A stretch of 64,000 bases of DNA from Magnetococcales bacterium WMHbinv6 (GTDB taxonomy: Bacteria; Pseudomonadota; Magnetococcia; Magnetococcales; Magnetaquicoccaceae). How positions within the stretch are numbered: position 1 is the first letter of the stretch; every line of letters starts with the position of its first letter. Where the stretch lies: positions 81,718 through 145,717 of the forward strand of contig PDZV01000002.1 of assembly GCA_002753135.1 (NCBI GenBank). Reading direction: 5' to 3'. The notes beneath the pieces are model-generated. The model was given only the letters and a program-made list of their open reading frames with translations, did no database searches and was not told the origin of the DNA. The position numbers and the translations under genes were made by a program. Positions 25,210-35,200 of the stretch are shown piece by piece.

Positions 25210-26376
25210 TTATCCCAACAACACCAAATTATCGCGGTGAATCACTTCCGCATCACCGGCAAAACCCAGAATTGCTTCAAAAGCCGAACTGTGTTGCCCA
25301 CGAATCAGTTCCACTTCACCGGAGGGATAGTTGACCGACCCTTTGGCAATCGCTTCGCCTGCCGGATCCAGACAGACCACCGCATCTCCGCGAACAAAAG
25401 GGCCGCGAACGGCGACGATCCCCTTGGCCAACAAACTGCCCCCCTTGCGCAAGGCACGGGCAGCTCCGGCATCGAGAACAATCTCCCCCTTGCTCCAGCG
25501 GGCGTTGGCAATCCAGGCTTTGTGAGCGTTCAAAGGGTTGCCGTCGGCCAAAAAGAGGGTGCCCACCGCCTGGGAAAAAACCTCCGCCACCGGATCGGTG
25601 CGAAAGCCGTTGGTCAACACTGTCTGACAACCGCGACGGGCGGCCATTTTGGCCGCTTTCAGTTTGGTTGCCATGCCACCCCGTCCCACCGACGAACCAA
25701 CCCCTCCGGCCAGCTTTTCCAGCGCCGGGGTAATCCGCTCCACCAGCGGCAACGGTTTGGCCTGGGCATTGAGCCGTGGGTCGGCATCAAAAAAACCGTC
25801 GACATCCGACAACAAAATCAACAGATCGGCCCCCACCAGATCGGCGACATTGGCCGACAGAGTGTCGTTGTCGCCGAATTGAATCTCTTCCACCATCACC
25901 GTATCGTTTTCGTTGACCACCGGCACCAGGCCCAAAGAAGAGAGTGTCCATAAGGTGTCGCGGGCATTGAGATAGCGGCGGCGGTTTTCCACATCGGCGC
26001 GGGTGATCAGCACCTGACCCACCGCCACCCCGAAGGCGGCAAAGGCCTGTTCATAACAGCGCATGACCAGTGGCTGCCCGGCAGCGGCAGCGGCCTGTTT
26101 TTCCCGCAGGGAGGCCGGTGGACGCTGCAAACCGAGCAAAGGTGTCCCGGCGGCCACCGCCCCCGAGCTGACAATCACCACCTGTCGCCCCTCTTTGAGC
26201 AGACGCACCACATCGGCAGCCCGTTGGTTGACCCAGGCCTGGCGCAGCCCCTCGCCACCTGCCGTCAACAGATTGGAGCCAATTTTGATCACGACTCGCC
26301 GGGCTGCATGCACCTGTTGCCAGCCCCGCACCATCAGGCTGTCTGCTTCAACCGACCCAGATGCACTCAACCCCAT
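25210..26376 (-). CDS. proB: Glutamate 5-kinase
   Basis: The first and feedback-regulated step of proline synthesis. The 388 residues contain the amino-acid kinase domain (VVIKIGSNLLT, VSSGAVAAG, NENDTVMVEEIQFGDNDTLS, GGMATKLKAAKMA) and a C-terminal PUA domain from about residue 295 (GEIVLDAGAARALRKGGSLL). The frame is open far upstream into obgE; ATG 26376 is chosen because AGGAGG lies about nine bases before it. This makes the gene overlap obgE by 29 bases. It is co-directional with proA. Confidence 0.95.
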   Translation of the reverse strand: MGLSASGSVEADSLMVRGWQQVHAARRVVIKIGSNLLTAGGEGLRQAWVNQRAADVVRLLKEGRQVVIVSSGAVAAGTPLLGLQRPPASLREKQAAAAAGQPLVMRCYEQAFAAFGVAVGQVLITRADVENRRRYLNARDTLWTLSSLGLVPVVNENDTVMVEEIQFGDNDTLSANVADLVGADLLILLSDVDGFFDADPRLNAQAKPLPLVERITPALEKLAGGVGSSVGRGGMATKLKAAKMAARRGCQTVLTNGFRTDPVAEVFSQAVGTLFLADGNPLNAHKAWIANARWSKGEIVLDAGAARALRKGGSLLAKGIVAVRGPFVRGDAVVCLDPAGEAIAKGSVNYPSGEVELIRGQHSSAFEAILGFAGDAEVIHRDNLVLLG

Positions 26377-27526
26377 CCTCACCATCCTCCTCGTTTGCAT
26401 CTTCCGGCCAGGCAGCGTCGGCTGCGCCTTGTCCGGCGCGCGTCGGAGCATCGGCCAAGGCAGAGGCAACCTGTTGCACCGCCCGCTGCCGCTGGACCTC
26501 TGCCGCCAGGGCATGCAACCAGGGCTGCAGCCCCTCCCCGGTAACCGCCGAGAGGGCAAACAGCCACTGCTTGCTTGTTTTCCCGGCTTGGTGCCACGCC
26601 TCATGGTGTTTGCCCATCGCCTTGCGCAACCGTTTGAGCAGGCTCTGCCGCTCTTTTTCCGGCAACAATTCGGCCTTGCTCAGAACAATCCAGCGCGGTT
26701 TGGCCGCCAGAATGGCCGAATAGGCGGCCAACTCCGTTTCGATGGTATACAAATTGTCCACCGGATCAGAACCGTCGACCGGCAGGGCCTCGACCAGATG
26801 GACCAGCAGGGCACACCGTTCGACGTGGCGCAAAAAGGTATGGCCCAACCCATGTCCTTCGCTGGCCCCTTCCACCAGGCCGGGAATGTCGGCCACCACA
26901 AAACTGTTGCCGGCGGCAATGCGTACCGTACCCAGATTGGGAATCAGCGTGGTGAACGGATAATCGGCAATTTTCGGTCGTGCCGCCGAAATGACCGACA
27001 ACAGGGTCGATTTGCCCGCATTGGGCAGACCGATCAGCCCGGCATCGGCCAATATTTTCAGCTCCAGGCGCAACCACAGCTCCTGGCCTGCTTCGCCCGG
27101 CTGGCTATAGTGGGGTGAACGATTGGTGGAACTTTTGAAATGGACATTGCCCAGACCGCCACGGCCTCCGACCGCCAGGACTGCCCGTTGCCCGGCCTGG
27201 ACAAAATCGCACAGCACCGAGCCATCGGCATCGTTGCGCACCAACGTCCCGACCGGGACCGGCACCAATAGATCGGGGGCAGAACGACCGGTCCGGCACT
27301 GCTTCATGCCGTTGGTTCCGCGCTGCGCCTTGAAATGTTGTTGGTAGCGGAAATCAATCAGAGTATTGAGATGGGGATCGGCCACAAAGACGACACTGCC
27401 GCCGTGGCCGCCATCCCCACCATCGGGTCCACCCATCGGGACGAATTTTTCCCGGCGAAAAGTCGCCGCGCCACTGCCGCCATCGCCTGAGCGGATAAAA
27501 ATCTTGGCGTCATCCAGAAAGCGCAT
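26348..27526 (-). CDS. obgE: GTPase Obg/CgtA
   Basis: A ribosome-associated essential GTPase. The 392-residue protein shows the glycine-rich Obg fold (FIRSGDGGSGAATFRREKFV, GGPDGGDGGHGGSV), a G domain with GLPNAGKSTLL (P-loop), switch DIPGLVEGASEGHGLGH and NxxD-type recognition replaced by VLSKAEL, and a weakly conserved acidic tail. The usual NKxD motif reads SKAE here, which is a departure worth noting. ATG 27526 gives the standard MRFLDDAKI start; the frame also opens at 27547. It lies after rpmA and overlaps proB. Confidence 0.95.
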   Translation of the reverse strand: MRFLDDAKIFIRSGDGGSGAATFRREKFVPMGGPDGGDGGHGGSVVFVADPHLNTLIDFRYQQHFKAQRGTNGMKQCRTGRSAPDLLVPVPVGTLVRNDADGSVLCDFVQAGQRAVLAVGGRGGLGNVHFKSSTNRSPHYSQPGEAGQELWLRLELKILADAGLIGLPNAGKSTLLSVISAARPKIADYPFTTLIPNLGTVRIAAGNSFVVADIPGLVEGASEGHGLGHTFLRHVERCALLVHLVEALPVDGSDPVDNLYTIETELAAYSAILAAKPRWIVLSKAELLPEKERQSLLKRLRKAMGKHHEAWHQAGKTSKQWLFALSAVTGEGLQPWLHALAAEVQRQRAVQQVASALADAPTRAGQGAADAAWPEDANEEDGEDGVECIWVG

Positions 27527-27580
27527 GGCTGCCGTGCTTCCATCCAAACCACAAAAGGGTGACAGGAACAGCAGTACCGA

Positions 27581-27862
27581 TTAAACGGCACTGGTGCTGG
27601 ATGCCTCCTGTTCAACAGGTTGAACATTGACATATTTACGATTGTCGCGCTGAGAAAAGAACACCTGGCCCCCGACCAGCGCAAACAAGGTGTGATCCTT
27701 ACCCATACCGACACCCGCGCCGGGATAGACCTGGGTACCCCGTTGCCGGACGATAATATTGCCCGGAATGGCCATTTCACCACCGTACAGCTTGACACCC
27801 AAGCGCCGACCAGCGGAATCGCGTCCGTTGCGGGTACTTCCCGCTGCTTTCTTATGAGCCAT
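27581..27862 (-). CDS. rpmA: 50S ribosomal protein L27
   Basis: A large-subunit protein whose N-terminus reaches the peptidyl-transferase centre. The 93-residue sequence begins [20 protein letters not shown] and carries the [10 protein letters not shown] and [16 protein letters not shown] signatures. There is no N-terminal cleavage extension of the Firmicutes type. TAAGGAG precedes the ATG. It follows rplU by 11 bases. Confidence 0.98.
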   Translation of the reverse strand: MAHKKAAGSTRNGRDSAGRRLGVKLYGGEMAIPGNIIVRQRGTQVYPGAGVGMGKDHTLFALVGGQVFFSQRDNRKYVNVQPVEQEASSTSAV

Positions 27863-27873
27863 TTGTCAACTCC

Positions 27874-28206
27874 TTATGCCCCAGCTGCCACAGAACCGTC
27901 CAGGTGAATACCGGTAATTTTCACTTCGGTGAGATTTTGCCGGTGACCTTGTCTGCGGCGATAATTTTTGCGCCGCTGTTTTTTGAAAACCAACACCTTT
28001 TTATCGCGCATCTGGCGGACGATGATGCCATCCACCCGCGAACCGGATACCGCGCCGCCCACCTTCAGGCCATCTTCGCCATCCACCAGCAGCACATCCT
28101 GCAAGGCAACCGTGTCACCCTGTTCACCCGGCAGGGTTTCGACACGAATCAGGTCATTTACCGCCACTTTGTATTGTTTTCCGCCCGTGCGGACTACCGC
28201 ATACAT
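27874..28206 (-). CDS. rplU: 50S ribosomal protein L21
   Basis: A primary 23S rRNA-binding protein. The 110-residue sequence starts MYAVVRTGGKQYKVAVND and contains the KKVLVFKKQRRKNYRRRQGH basic loop and the ITGI C-terminal strand. GGAGGACG lies just before ATG 28206; the open frame extends 17 codons upstream without similarity. It is the first gene of the rplU-rpmA-obgE block. Confidence 0.98.
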   Translation of the reverse strand: MYAVVRTGGKQYKVAVNDLIRVETLPGEQGDTVALQDVLLVDGEDGLKVGGAVSGSRVDGIIVRQMRDKKVLVFKKQRRKNYRRRQGHRQNLTEVKITGIHLDGSVAAGA

Positions 28207-28343
28207 CGTATTCGTCCTCCAAAAAGACCAGAAAAACGGCCAAGCCGCACACCACACGCCTGTTTCATGCCCAGCACGCCTTTAGCGAAACCGGAAAGCT
28301 CAGTCGTGGGAAATCGACTATTCTCACCAAAGCGATCTACAAG

Positions 28344-28940
28344 TCAAGTAAAATCCAACAGCAGGGCCAAAGTTTCGCACAAAGGCAGACCAGCCACCCC
28401 GGAACAGGAGCCTTCCATCCGTGCCACCAAGGCGGCACCGATCCCTTGAATACCATAAGATCCCGCCTTATCCAACGGTTCTCCGCTGGCGACATAGGCG
28501 GCAATCTCCTCGGCGGACATCGCCTTGATCCACACCCGGCTTTGCACGGTACACTGGGCCAACTTTTGCCGGTCGGGTTGCCAGACCGCCACCGCGGTAT
28601 AGACCTCATGTTGCTGCCCGGCCATCCGGTGCAGCATGCGCACGGCATCGTCGGCATCCTGCGGCTTGCCCAACAAGGCACCCTCCAGCACCACGATGGT
28701 ATCGGCGGCCAAGACCAGATCGTCGCCCGCCTCTGCCGCAGCGTGCGCTTTGCTGATGGCCATCCGTTGCACGTAGGCCAGTACGGCTTCGTCGGGCAGA
28801 CGGCTTTCGTCCAAATGGGCCGGACGCACCTCCGGCTGCAACCCCACCTGGCGCAACAGGTCCAAACGTCGTGGCGAGGCAGAGGCCAGACAGAGTCGGC
28901 GATCTTTCAGGGTCTGATAGAGTGAATGATTTGATTTCAT
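28344..28940 (-). CDS. maf: Maf-family nucleoside triphosphate pyrophosphatase
   Basis: A house-cleaning pyrophosphatase that removes non-canonical or regulatory nucleotides. The 198 residues include the N-terminal SASPRRLDLLRQVG loop, HLDES, the VLAADTIVVLEGALLGKPQD strand-loop with the catalytic Asp, and the closing AGSYGIQGIGA motif. It starts at ATG 28940 with AGGAAGAA upstream. It is on the same strand as rplU and upstream of it. Which Maf subgroup (dTTP/UTP or m7GTP) cannot be decided with confidence. Confidence 0.93.
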   Translation of the reverse strand: MKSNHSLYQTLKDRRLCLASASPRRLDLLRQVGLQPEVRPAHLDESRLPDEAVLAYVQRMAISKAHAAAEAGDDLVLAADTIVVLEGALLGKPQDADDAVRMLHRMAGQQHEVYTAVAVWQPDRQKLAQCTVQSRVWIKAMSAEEIAAYVASGEPLDKAGSYGIQGIGAALVARMEGSCSGVAGLPLCETLALLLDFT

Positions 28941-29120
28941 GATATTTTTTCTTCCTGCAACGGATAAATCATCGGGTCGGAGCAAACGGAGAGAAAAAAT
29001 TCCCTGCCCGGACTTTTCAAGAACACTTGACGCTCCCCCGGCAAGCTCCTTAATGTTCGTCGCAACCTTTGCCCATTTTCAAGGGTGCGCGTTATGCGGC
29101 CCCAGACGGGAATCTGAACC

Positions 29121-30164
29121 GTGTCATCTGCTCCTACTTCCGCTGCCTCCGTTGTTGCTGCCGCGCCGACCGCTGCGCTGGATACCGCTTCGGTTCTCAA
29201 GCAGCTGCATGCCTTGATCGGCGACGATCTGATCGCAACCAACCGAATCATTGTCGAACAGCTCAATGCCCAGGTCGAGTTGATCCCCACCTTGGGTTCG
29301 CACCTGATCAACAGCGGCGGCAAACGACTGCGGCCCATTCTCACCCTGCTCACCGCCCGCATGTTCGGTTATCAGGGCAGCGGCCATGCCCTGCTGGCGG
29401 CGGTGGTTGAATTTATCCATACCGCCACCTTGTTGCACGATGATGTGGTTGACAAATCGGAACGTCGCCGTGGCAAATTGACCGCCAACGCCATCTGGGG
29501 CAGCAAAGCTCCGGTTTTGGTGGGTGATTTTCTCTTTTCCCGCTCTTTTCAAATGTTGGTGGCGTATGGCGATCTGAAGGTGCTACAGATCATGGCCGAC
29601 GCCTGTGCGGTCATCTCGGAGGGAGAGGTGCTGCAGTTGGTGGTCAGCAACGATCTGGCCACCAGCGAGGAGCAATATCTGCAGGTGGTCTCCCGCAAAA
29701 CGGCCACCCTGTTTGCTGCCGCCGCCCGTCTGGGTGCCGTGGTTTCGGGCCGCTCCGCAGAGGAGGAGTTGGCCCTGGGCAACTATGGGGAGTATCTGGG
29801 CCGTGCCTTTCAGGTCATCGATGACGCCCTGGATTATGCCTCTTCCAATGAAACCCTGGGCAAATCGGTGGGTGATGATTTCCAGGAGGGCAAAATCACC
29901 CTGCCGGTGATCCATGCCTACCTGCATGCCAACGAGGAGGAGCGCCGCTTCTGGTCGCAATGTCTGGAAGAAAAAAACTATCACGAGGGTGACCTGCAAC
30001 GGGCCATCCAGTTGATTCATGAGCGGGGATCTTTGGCCTATACCATGGCCGTGGCCGAACGTCTGGCCCAGCAGGCAAAAGAGGCGTTACACCCCTTTCC
30101 CCCCTCGCAAGAAAAAGAGGCACTTCTGCTGCTGGCCGATTTTTCCGTCAGCCGCAGCTTTTAA
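29121..30164 (+). CDS. ispB: Polyprenyl diphosphate synthase (octaprenyl-type)
   Basis: Builds the long isoprenoid side chain of respiratory quinones. The 347-residue enzyme has the trans-prenyltransferase motifs: GGKRLRPILTLL near 67-78, the first Asp-rich motif DDVVD at 107-111, the LVGDFLFSRSFQ helix, and the second motif DDALD at about 234-238. The residues upstream of DDVVD are small, agreeing with a long product, but chain length is not certain. The start is taken as GTG 29121, with a weak ribosome site and an Ala/Ser-rich N-terminus. The tRNA-Pro gene follows it. Confidence 0.92.
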   Translation: MSSAPTSAASVVAAAPTAALDTASVLKQLHALIGDDLIATNRIIVEQLNAQVELIPTLGSHLINSGGKRLRPILTLLTARMFGYQGSGHALLAAVVEFIHTATLLHDDVVDKSERRRGKLTANAIWGSKAPVLVGDFLFSRSFQMLVAYGDLKVLQIMADACAVISEGEVLQLVVSNDLATSEEQYLQVVSRKTATLFAAAARLGAVVSGRSAEEELALGNYGEYLGRAFQVIDDALDYASSNETLGKSVGDDFQEGKITLPVIHAYLHANEEERRFWSQCLEEKNYHEGDLQRAIQLIHERGSLAYTMAVAERLAQQAKEALHPFPPSQEKEALLLLADFSVSRSF

Positions 30165-30240
30165 ACGAAGCGTGGCAACGCCCATCAAAAACTCTGGCGC
30201 TTTGCCAGCAAATCAGTATAATGCACCGTCTTGGTGATTT

Positions 30241-30317
30241 CGGGGTGTGGCTCAGCCTGGTAGAGCACTGCGTTCGGGACGCAGGGGTCGCTGGTTCGAA
30301 TCCAGTCACCCCGACCA
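30241..30317 (+). tRNA. tRNA-Pro (CGG anticodon)
   Basis: A 77-base cloverleaf with encoded CCA. The acceptor stem CGGGGTG pairs with CACCCCG; the anticodon arm is CTGCG-TTCGGGA-CGCAG with CGG at the centre; the T arm contains GGTTCGAATCC. The C1-G72 first pair is typical of tRNA-Pro. A strong terminator follows 18 bases later. Confidence 0.97.
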
Positions 30318-30334
30318 AAAGCAGCCAAGATTTG

Positions 30335-30366
30335 ACGGCCACTCCCGAGGTGGCCGTTTTTGTTTT
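30335..30366 (+). terminator. Rho-independent terminator after tRNA-Pro
   Basis: ACGGCCAC (30335-30342) pairs with GTGGCCGT (30350-30357) around a 7-base loop, followed by a T-rich tract to 30366. Confidence 0.9.
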
Positions 30367-30397
30367 CAGAAGGCAAACAGTAAGCATCAGGGTAACT

Positions 30398-30555
30398 ATT
30401 CAGCTCCTCTGGATCGCTGCATTTGCAATGAACTAAAGCCAAAGTTCTGGTGGGTGCAGGGAGGATCATTCCTCCCTGCCGGAGTGCAGAGGCGGAGTCT
30501 CTGTTTCTGGTGCGCTTTCACCGAAGCAGATTTGGCGCAGCCAAATCTGCGCAGC
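30398..30555 (+). repeat. Dispersed structured repeat, copy 1 (158 bp)
   Basis: Nearly the same sequence occurs inverted at 61426-61581. This copy contains two perfect hairpins: GCAGGGAGG/CCTCCCTGC (around 30456-30479) and GCAGATTTGG/CCAAATCTGC (around 30526-30550). It lies in the non-coding gap after the tRNA-Pro terminator. No transposase is linked; it could be a non-autonomous mobile element or a structured RNA. Confidence 0.85.
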
Positions 30556-30875
30556 GCAATGTCCTGGCTCCCAGTTTGACACGGAAAGGCCGGATTGGTT
30601 TTATGACCACGATGGTCATGCCGCCAGTGCCTTGTCGGCATCGGCCTCCATTATTTCTTGCAGCTTTTTCTTGACGGCCTTGGCCCGGTGCTGCCACTTC
30701 GGAATCGTGACGGTCGCCACAGCTACGATCCATTTTTATCATGACGAATGCGTATATTAAATTATTATTTATAAATTATATACTTATTAAAAATAACTTG
30801 AAATGAGTTGCCCTTTGCATGTATATTGGAGACAGAAAGTAAAGGGAATTTACATAATTTATAGGAGGAAATCGC
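30556..30875. other. Gene-free stretch upstream of the diguanylate cyclase
   Basis: The first 170 bases keep normal GC and a short minus-strand frame (about 33 codons, ending LQEIMEADADKALAA) that may be a gene remnant. The last 130 bases are very AT-rich and hold the probable promoter at 30798-30827. No intact gene is seen. Confidence 0.45.
30798..30827 (+). promoter_or_regulatory. Probable promoter of the response regulator/kinase operon
   Basis: TTGAAA (30798-30803), 18 bases, TATATT (30822-30827), in an AT-rich region 49 bases before the TTG start at 30876. Confidence 0.45.
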
Positions 30876-32192
30876 TTGTCATCATCTTTTCCCTCGGGTG
30901 ATACGGAATTGTTGAAGGGACTGACCGCCCTCTACGTGGAAGATGATCTGCAAATTCGTACCCAGCTTCAACAATATCTTGCCCGCCGCCTTGGCACCGT
31001 CCTGACCGCTGACAACGGACAACTCGGTCTGGAAATCTACCGGCAAACCCAACCCGACCTGATTATCACCGATTTGTTGATGCCGGTCATGGATGGACTG
31101 ACCATGATTCGTCATCTGCGGGAGACAGACACCTCCACACCGGTCATCGTCACCACCGCCTACAGTGATGAAGAGTATCTGATGCGGGCCATCGAAGTGG
31201 GTGTGGATCGCTATATTTTAAAGCCCATTGATCCGAAACGCCTGATCGACGGCATCGTCAAAGTGGCCCGCGCCCAGTGGCAGGAAAAAGAACAACAACG
31301 CTTTCATCACTATGTGCAATTTCTTCTCGACAGTTCCCCCAATCTGTTGTTGGCCTTGCTGCCGGATGGTCAGGTGGAGTTTCTCAACAAAGCCTTTTTG
31401 TCCACCTTGGGTTTTACCGACCTGCAACAGTTCCAGGCATCTGGTCAAAATCTGGCGGACTGGCTGCTTACTCCGGAATTCAAACCACTTTCACAGCAAA
31501 ATGACGGCGAGCCCTGGTATCACGCGCTGTTGAGTTCCGAGCATCATATTCCCATTATCTATATCCGTTGCCACAGTCAACCGGAATTGGCGCGTCGCCC
31601 CTATTCAGTTACCACCAATCGACTCTCCGACCCGGCACGGTTGATTGTCTCCCTGACAGACATCACCACCATCGATCGGCAAATTCGTGAACTGGAATTC
31701 AAAGCCTTCACCGACGCTTTGACCGGCACCTGCAACCGGGCCCGTCTGCAAACACTGCTCTATGCCGAAATGCAACGTTCACAGCGACATGGGCAACCGT
31801 TGTCGGTGGTATTGTTTGATGTGGATCATTTCAAACGGGTCAACGACACCTACGGTCACCAGACCGGTGATATGGTGTTGATCGAATTATCAACGTTGGT
31901 GTCGCAAAATCTGCGCGCTTCCGATGTGCTGGCCCGCTGGGGTGGTGAGGAGTTTATGATCGTCACCCCGGATAGCGATTTGCCTGCAGCACTCCGTCTG
32001 GCGGAAAAATTGCGTGTTCTGGTCGAGGGCTATCCCTTCTCCTGCATCGACAAACTGACCAGCAGCTTTGGTGTGGCCCAATATCTACCACAGGATACGA
32101 TCAGCGCCCTCACCGAACGGGCCGATCAAGCCCTCTATCACGCCAAACGGGCGGGTCGCAATCGTGTGGAGTGTACTCCTGCCCCCGAATAA
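30876..32192 (+). CDS. Response regulator with PAS and active-type GGDEF domain
   Basis: A 438-residue diguanylate cyclase under phosphorelay control. Residues 15-130 form a receiver domain (YVEDD acidic pair, phospho-acceptor Asp in LIITDLLMPVMDG near 66, Lys in YILKPID). A PAS-like segment follows (about 150-265), then GGDEF from about 280 with FTDALTGTCNR and an intact GGEEF near 355. RASD five residues before GGEEF is the inhibitory I-site, so product feedback is likely. The start is TTG 30876, with GGAGG eight bases upstream. The large sensor kinase gene follows after 33 bases and is the likely partner. Confidence 0.92.
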   Translation: MSSSFPSGDTELLKGLTALYVEDDLQIRTQLQQYLARRLGTVLTADNGQLGLEIYRQTQPDLIITDLLMPVMDGLTMIRHLRETDTSTPVIVTTAYSDEEYLMRAIEVGVDRYILKPIDPKRLIDGIVKVARAQWQEKEQQRFHHYVQFLLDSSPNLLLALLPDGQVEFLNKAFLSTLGFTDLQQFQASGQNLADWLLTPEFKPLSQQNDGEPWYHALLSSEHHIPIIYIRCHSQPELARRPYSVTTNRLSDPARLIVSLTDITTIDRQIRELEFKAFTDALTGTCNRARLQTLLYAEMQRSQRHGQPLSVVLFDVDHFKRVNDTYGHQTGDMVLIELSTLVSQNLRASDVLARWGGEEFMIVTPDSDLPAALRLAEKLRVLVEGYPFSCIDKLTSSFGVAQYLPQDTISALTERADQALYHAKRAGRNRVECTPAPE

Positions 32193-32225
32193 TCCTCTTC
32201 CTTCACGCCACGGACATGGGATCCC

Positions 32226-35200
32226 ATGAATCATGCTCTTGCTTTTCAGGAAGCCTTGCTGTGGGTCTACTCCGTCGCTTTTTTCAGCATGGGACTGATC
32301 ATACGCACCCGTGTCCAGTCTCTGCAACCTTCGCAGTTGGCAGAAACCTTTCGCTGGTTGGCTGGTTTTGGTTTTTGGCATGCTGTGGCAGATTTTGGTG
32401 AACTGCTGATCCTGCATACCATTCAACCAACCGAACTGCTGATCGCCCGTGCCACCTGTGAAACCATCTCCTGGGCCTTTCTGCTTAATTTTGGTTTGAG
32501 CCTGCTGCATTCATGGCCTGGTCCTCCTGCCCCCTATTTTCGTGATCTCACGGCGCGCAGTTTGCTCTATCTGTGGCTGTTGCTGGCCATTTATTTTGGA
32601 CTTCAAGAGCAGTGGATTGAAATCCGTGTCTTGGGCCGCTATCTGATAGGAGCCCCAGCAACTCTGTTGACAGCCTTCGCTCTATTGCGTCCACACACCG
32701 ATTCCCAGCTCGAAGGGTTGCATGATCGTCCCCTTACCTTGGCAGGATGGGGCTTTTTGGGGCTGTTTTTGCTGATCTGGATTGGCCCGGAGGCCGATTT
32801 GCCCTTGGCAAGATGGCTCAACGCCCATTGGTTTCTTCAGCAGACCGGTTCTCCGGTGGAGTTGTGGCGTACCGCTGTCGTGGTTTTTACCACCGGATGG
32901 CTTTCACACTCTCTGCGCTGGTTCAATCAGGAGCAACAACGACGACTGGACCAGTTGGTGAAAGAAAAGAGCGGTTATCTTGATTCCATTTTGCGTTCCT
33001 CCCTGGATTTGGCCATCACCGCCATCGATGCGCACGGCAAAATCAGCTTTCTCAACCCGGCTGCAGAAGTTCTTTATGGTGCCAGTCTGGAAGCAAGCCA
33101 AGCTCAGCAAGAGAATGTTCCGCCGCATATCTCTGCCGATCGTTGGCAAAGAGCCCTCAACCGTATGCAGCAACAGGGTGAATTTTATTACGAAGAGATT
33201 CATCACGAAAGCGATACCGATCGTGTCATCGCCTCCCGCATTACGCCAATCAGCAACCAGCATGGCCAACAATTCGGTTATCTGCACGCCGCCCGTGACA
33301 TTACCAGACAACGACAAGAAGAGCAGGAACTCAGAGAACATCGCTATCGCCTGGACAAACTGGTTCGCGAACAAACCCAGGATTTGCTGCGCGCCTATCA
33401 AATCCTGGAAGAACGGCGTCAGGTGTTGCACCAATATGCGCGTATTGCCTCCGTTTCTCATGATCTGTTGTCGCTGCTTGATACCCGTTACATCTATCAG
33501 GCAGTCAACGATGCCTATCTGGCAGCACACGGCAAAGCACGCGAAGAGATTGAAGGCCACTCCGTTGCAGAACTGTTTGGCGAGAGTGTATTTGCCGCCA
33601 TCAAACATAAGCTGGATCGCTGTTTATCCGGCAGCACTGTCCATTATCAGGCGTGGTTTCTTTTTCCGGCTTTGGGCAGAAGATATATGGATGTCTGGTA
33701 TCATCCGTATCAGGACACGCAAAGCCAGGTCAGCGGTCTGGTGGTGGCAGCGCGGGATGTCACCGACTGGCATATTTCACAAAAAGCCCTGCAAGCCAGC
33801 GAATCCCGGTACCGCCATCTTTTTGAATCAATGGAAAGCGGTGTGCAACTGCTGCATACCGGCGATGGTGGGCAAACCTTTGTCTGTCAGGATATCAACA
33901 GCGCCACGGAAAAAATATTGAATCTGAACCGGGAACAGATCGTTAACCAATCAATGGAACAGTTATGGCCCGGTGGCGGCGGCAGCGAACTGCTGGATCT
34001 GTTGCGGGCCTCGTTCTGGGATGGCAATCCACGTGCCCTGGCTGTGCGTTCTTATCATAACGGCAAACAATGTCTTTGGTTGGAACGTTATATCTATCGT
34101 CTGCCCTCGGGAGAGGTGGTGGTGATCATTACCGATCGCACCTCGCAACATCAGGCAGAACAACGTCTGGAAGAGATGGCCCGTTTCCCGAATGAAAATC
34201 CCAATCCGGTGATGCGCATTCATCAGAATGGCGAAGTGCTGTTTGCCAACACCCTGGGACGCCGTCTGTTGACCACCTGGAAAACGGAAGTGGGACAGCA
34301 CCTGCATAGTGAAGAGTTGGAGCCGATCATCAATGCCTTGCAAAATGGTCAACAGGGAGAGTGGATCGTCAAGCTGGAGGAGCGCCTTATTCTGCTCAAT
34401 ATCGTCCCGTTCAGCGAACTGGGTTATGTCAATCTGTATGGTCAGGATATTACGGAACATACCCGCCTGCTGCACCTGTTGCGCGAACGGCAGGAACAAA
34501 TCGAACAGTTGAACCACAACCTGGAGAACGAGATCAAAAAAGAGGTGGCGGCCAGCCGACGCAAAGATGCCTTGTTGCTGCAGCAGTCGCGCCATGCGGC
34601 CATGGGAGAGATGATCGGACACATTGCCCATCAATGGCGTCAGCCTTTGACGGTGTTGAACTTGATGCTGGTCAACATGACCGACCTGGCCGAACAGAAA
34701 ATCTGGCATCAAGAGGAGTGGCTGGACAATTTAAGCCGAGGCCAGGAGCTGTTGCACCGCATGTCAGCAACGATTGATCTGTTCCGCAATTTTCTTAAGC
34801 CGGGGCGAATCAAACAGCCGTTTGATCTGCGCCAGGCGGTACGCGAATCGGTGGCACTGCTGCAGGCCGGTTTAACGCAACAGCGCTTGACCATACAGAT
34901 GATTCTTTCCCCACAAGCGATGCAGTCCGTTGGACAACTCAATGAATTTTCGCAGGTGGTACTGATTCTGCTCAATAATGCCAGAGATGCCATTCTCAGC
35001 CACCGTACCGACACCGATGGCATCATCACCATCGAGGTTTTGTCCGATGGCGAGGAGAATCTGCTGCGGGTACGCGACAATGGCGGCGGTATTGCCGATG
35101 CGTTGCTGGAGCGGATTTTTGAACCCTATTTTACCACCAAAACCGAAGGGTTTGGCACCGGTATCGGCTTGTACATTGCCAAAAGCATCATCGAACAACA

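Noticed and set aside
23916-25334. 472-codon plus-strand frame over proA
   Set aside because: Long but antisense to proA; composition rich in Gly/His/Gln as expected from GC-rich shadow frames.
30398-30579. Short peptides shared by the two repeat copies (SAPLDRCICNEL, PKFWWVQGG)
   Set aside because: The shared peptide follows from DNA repeat identity; frames are interrupted differently in the two copies and lack ribosome sites.
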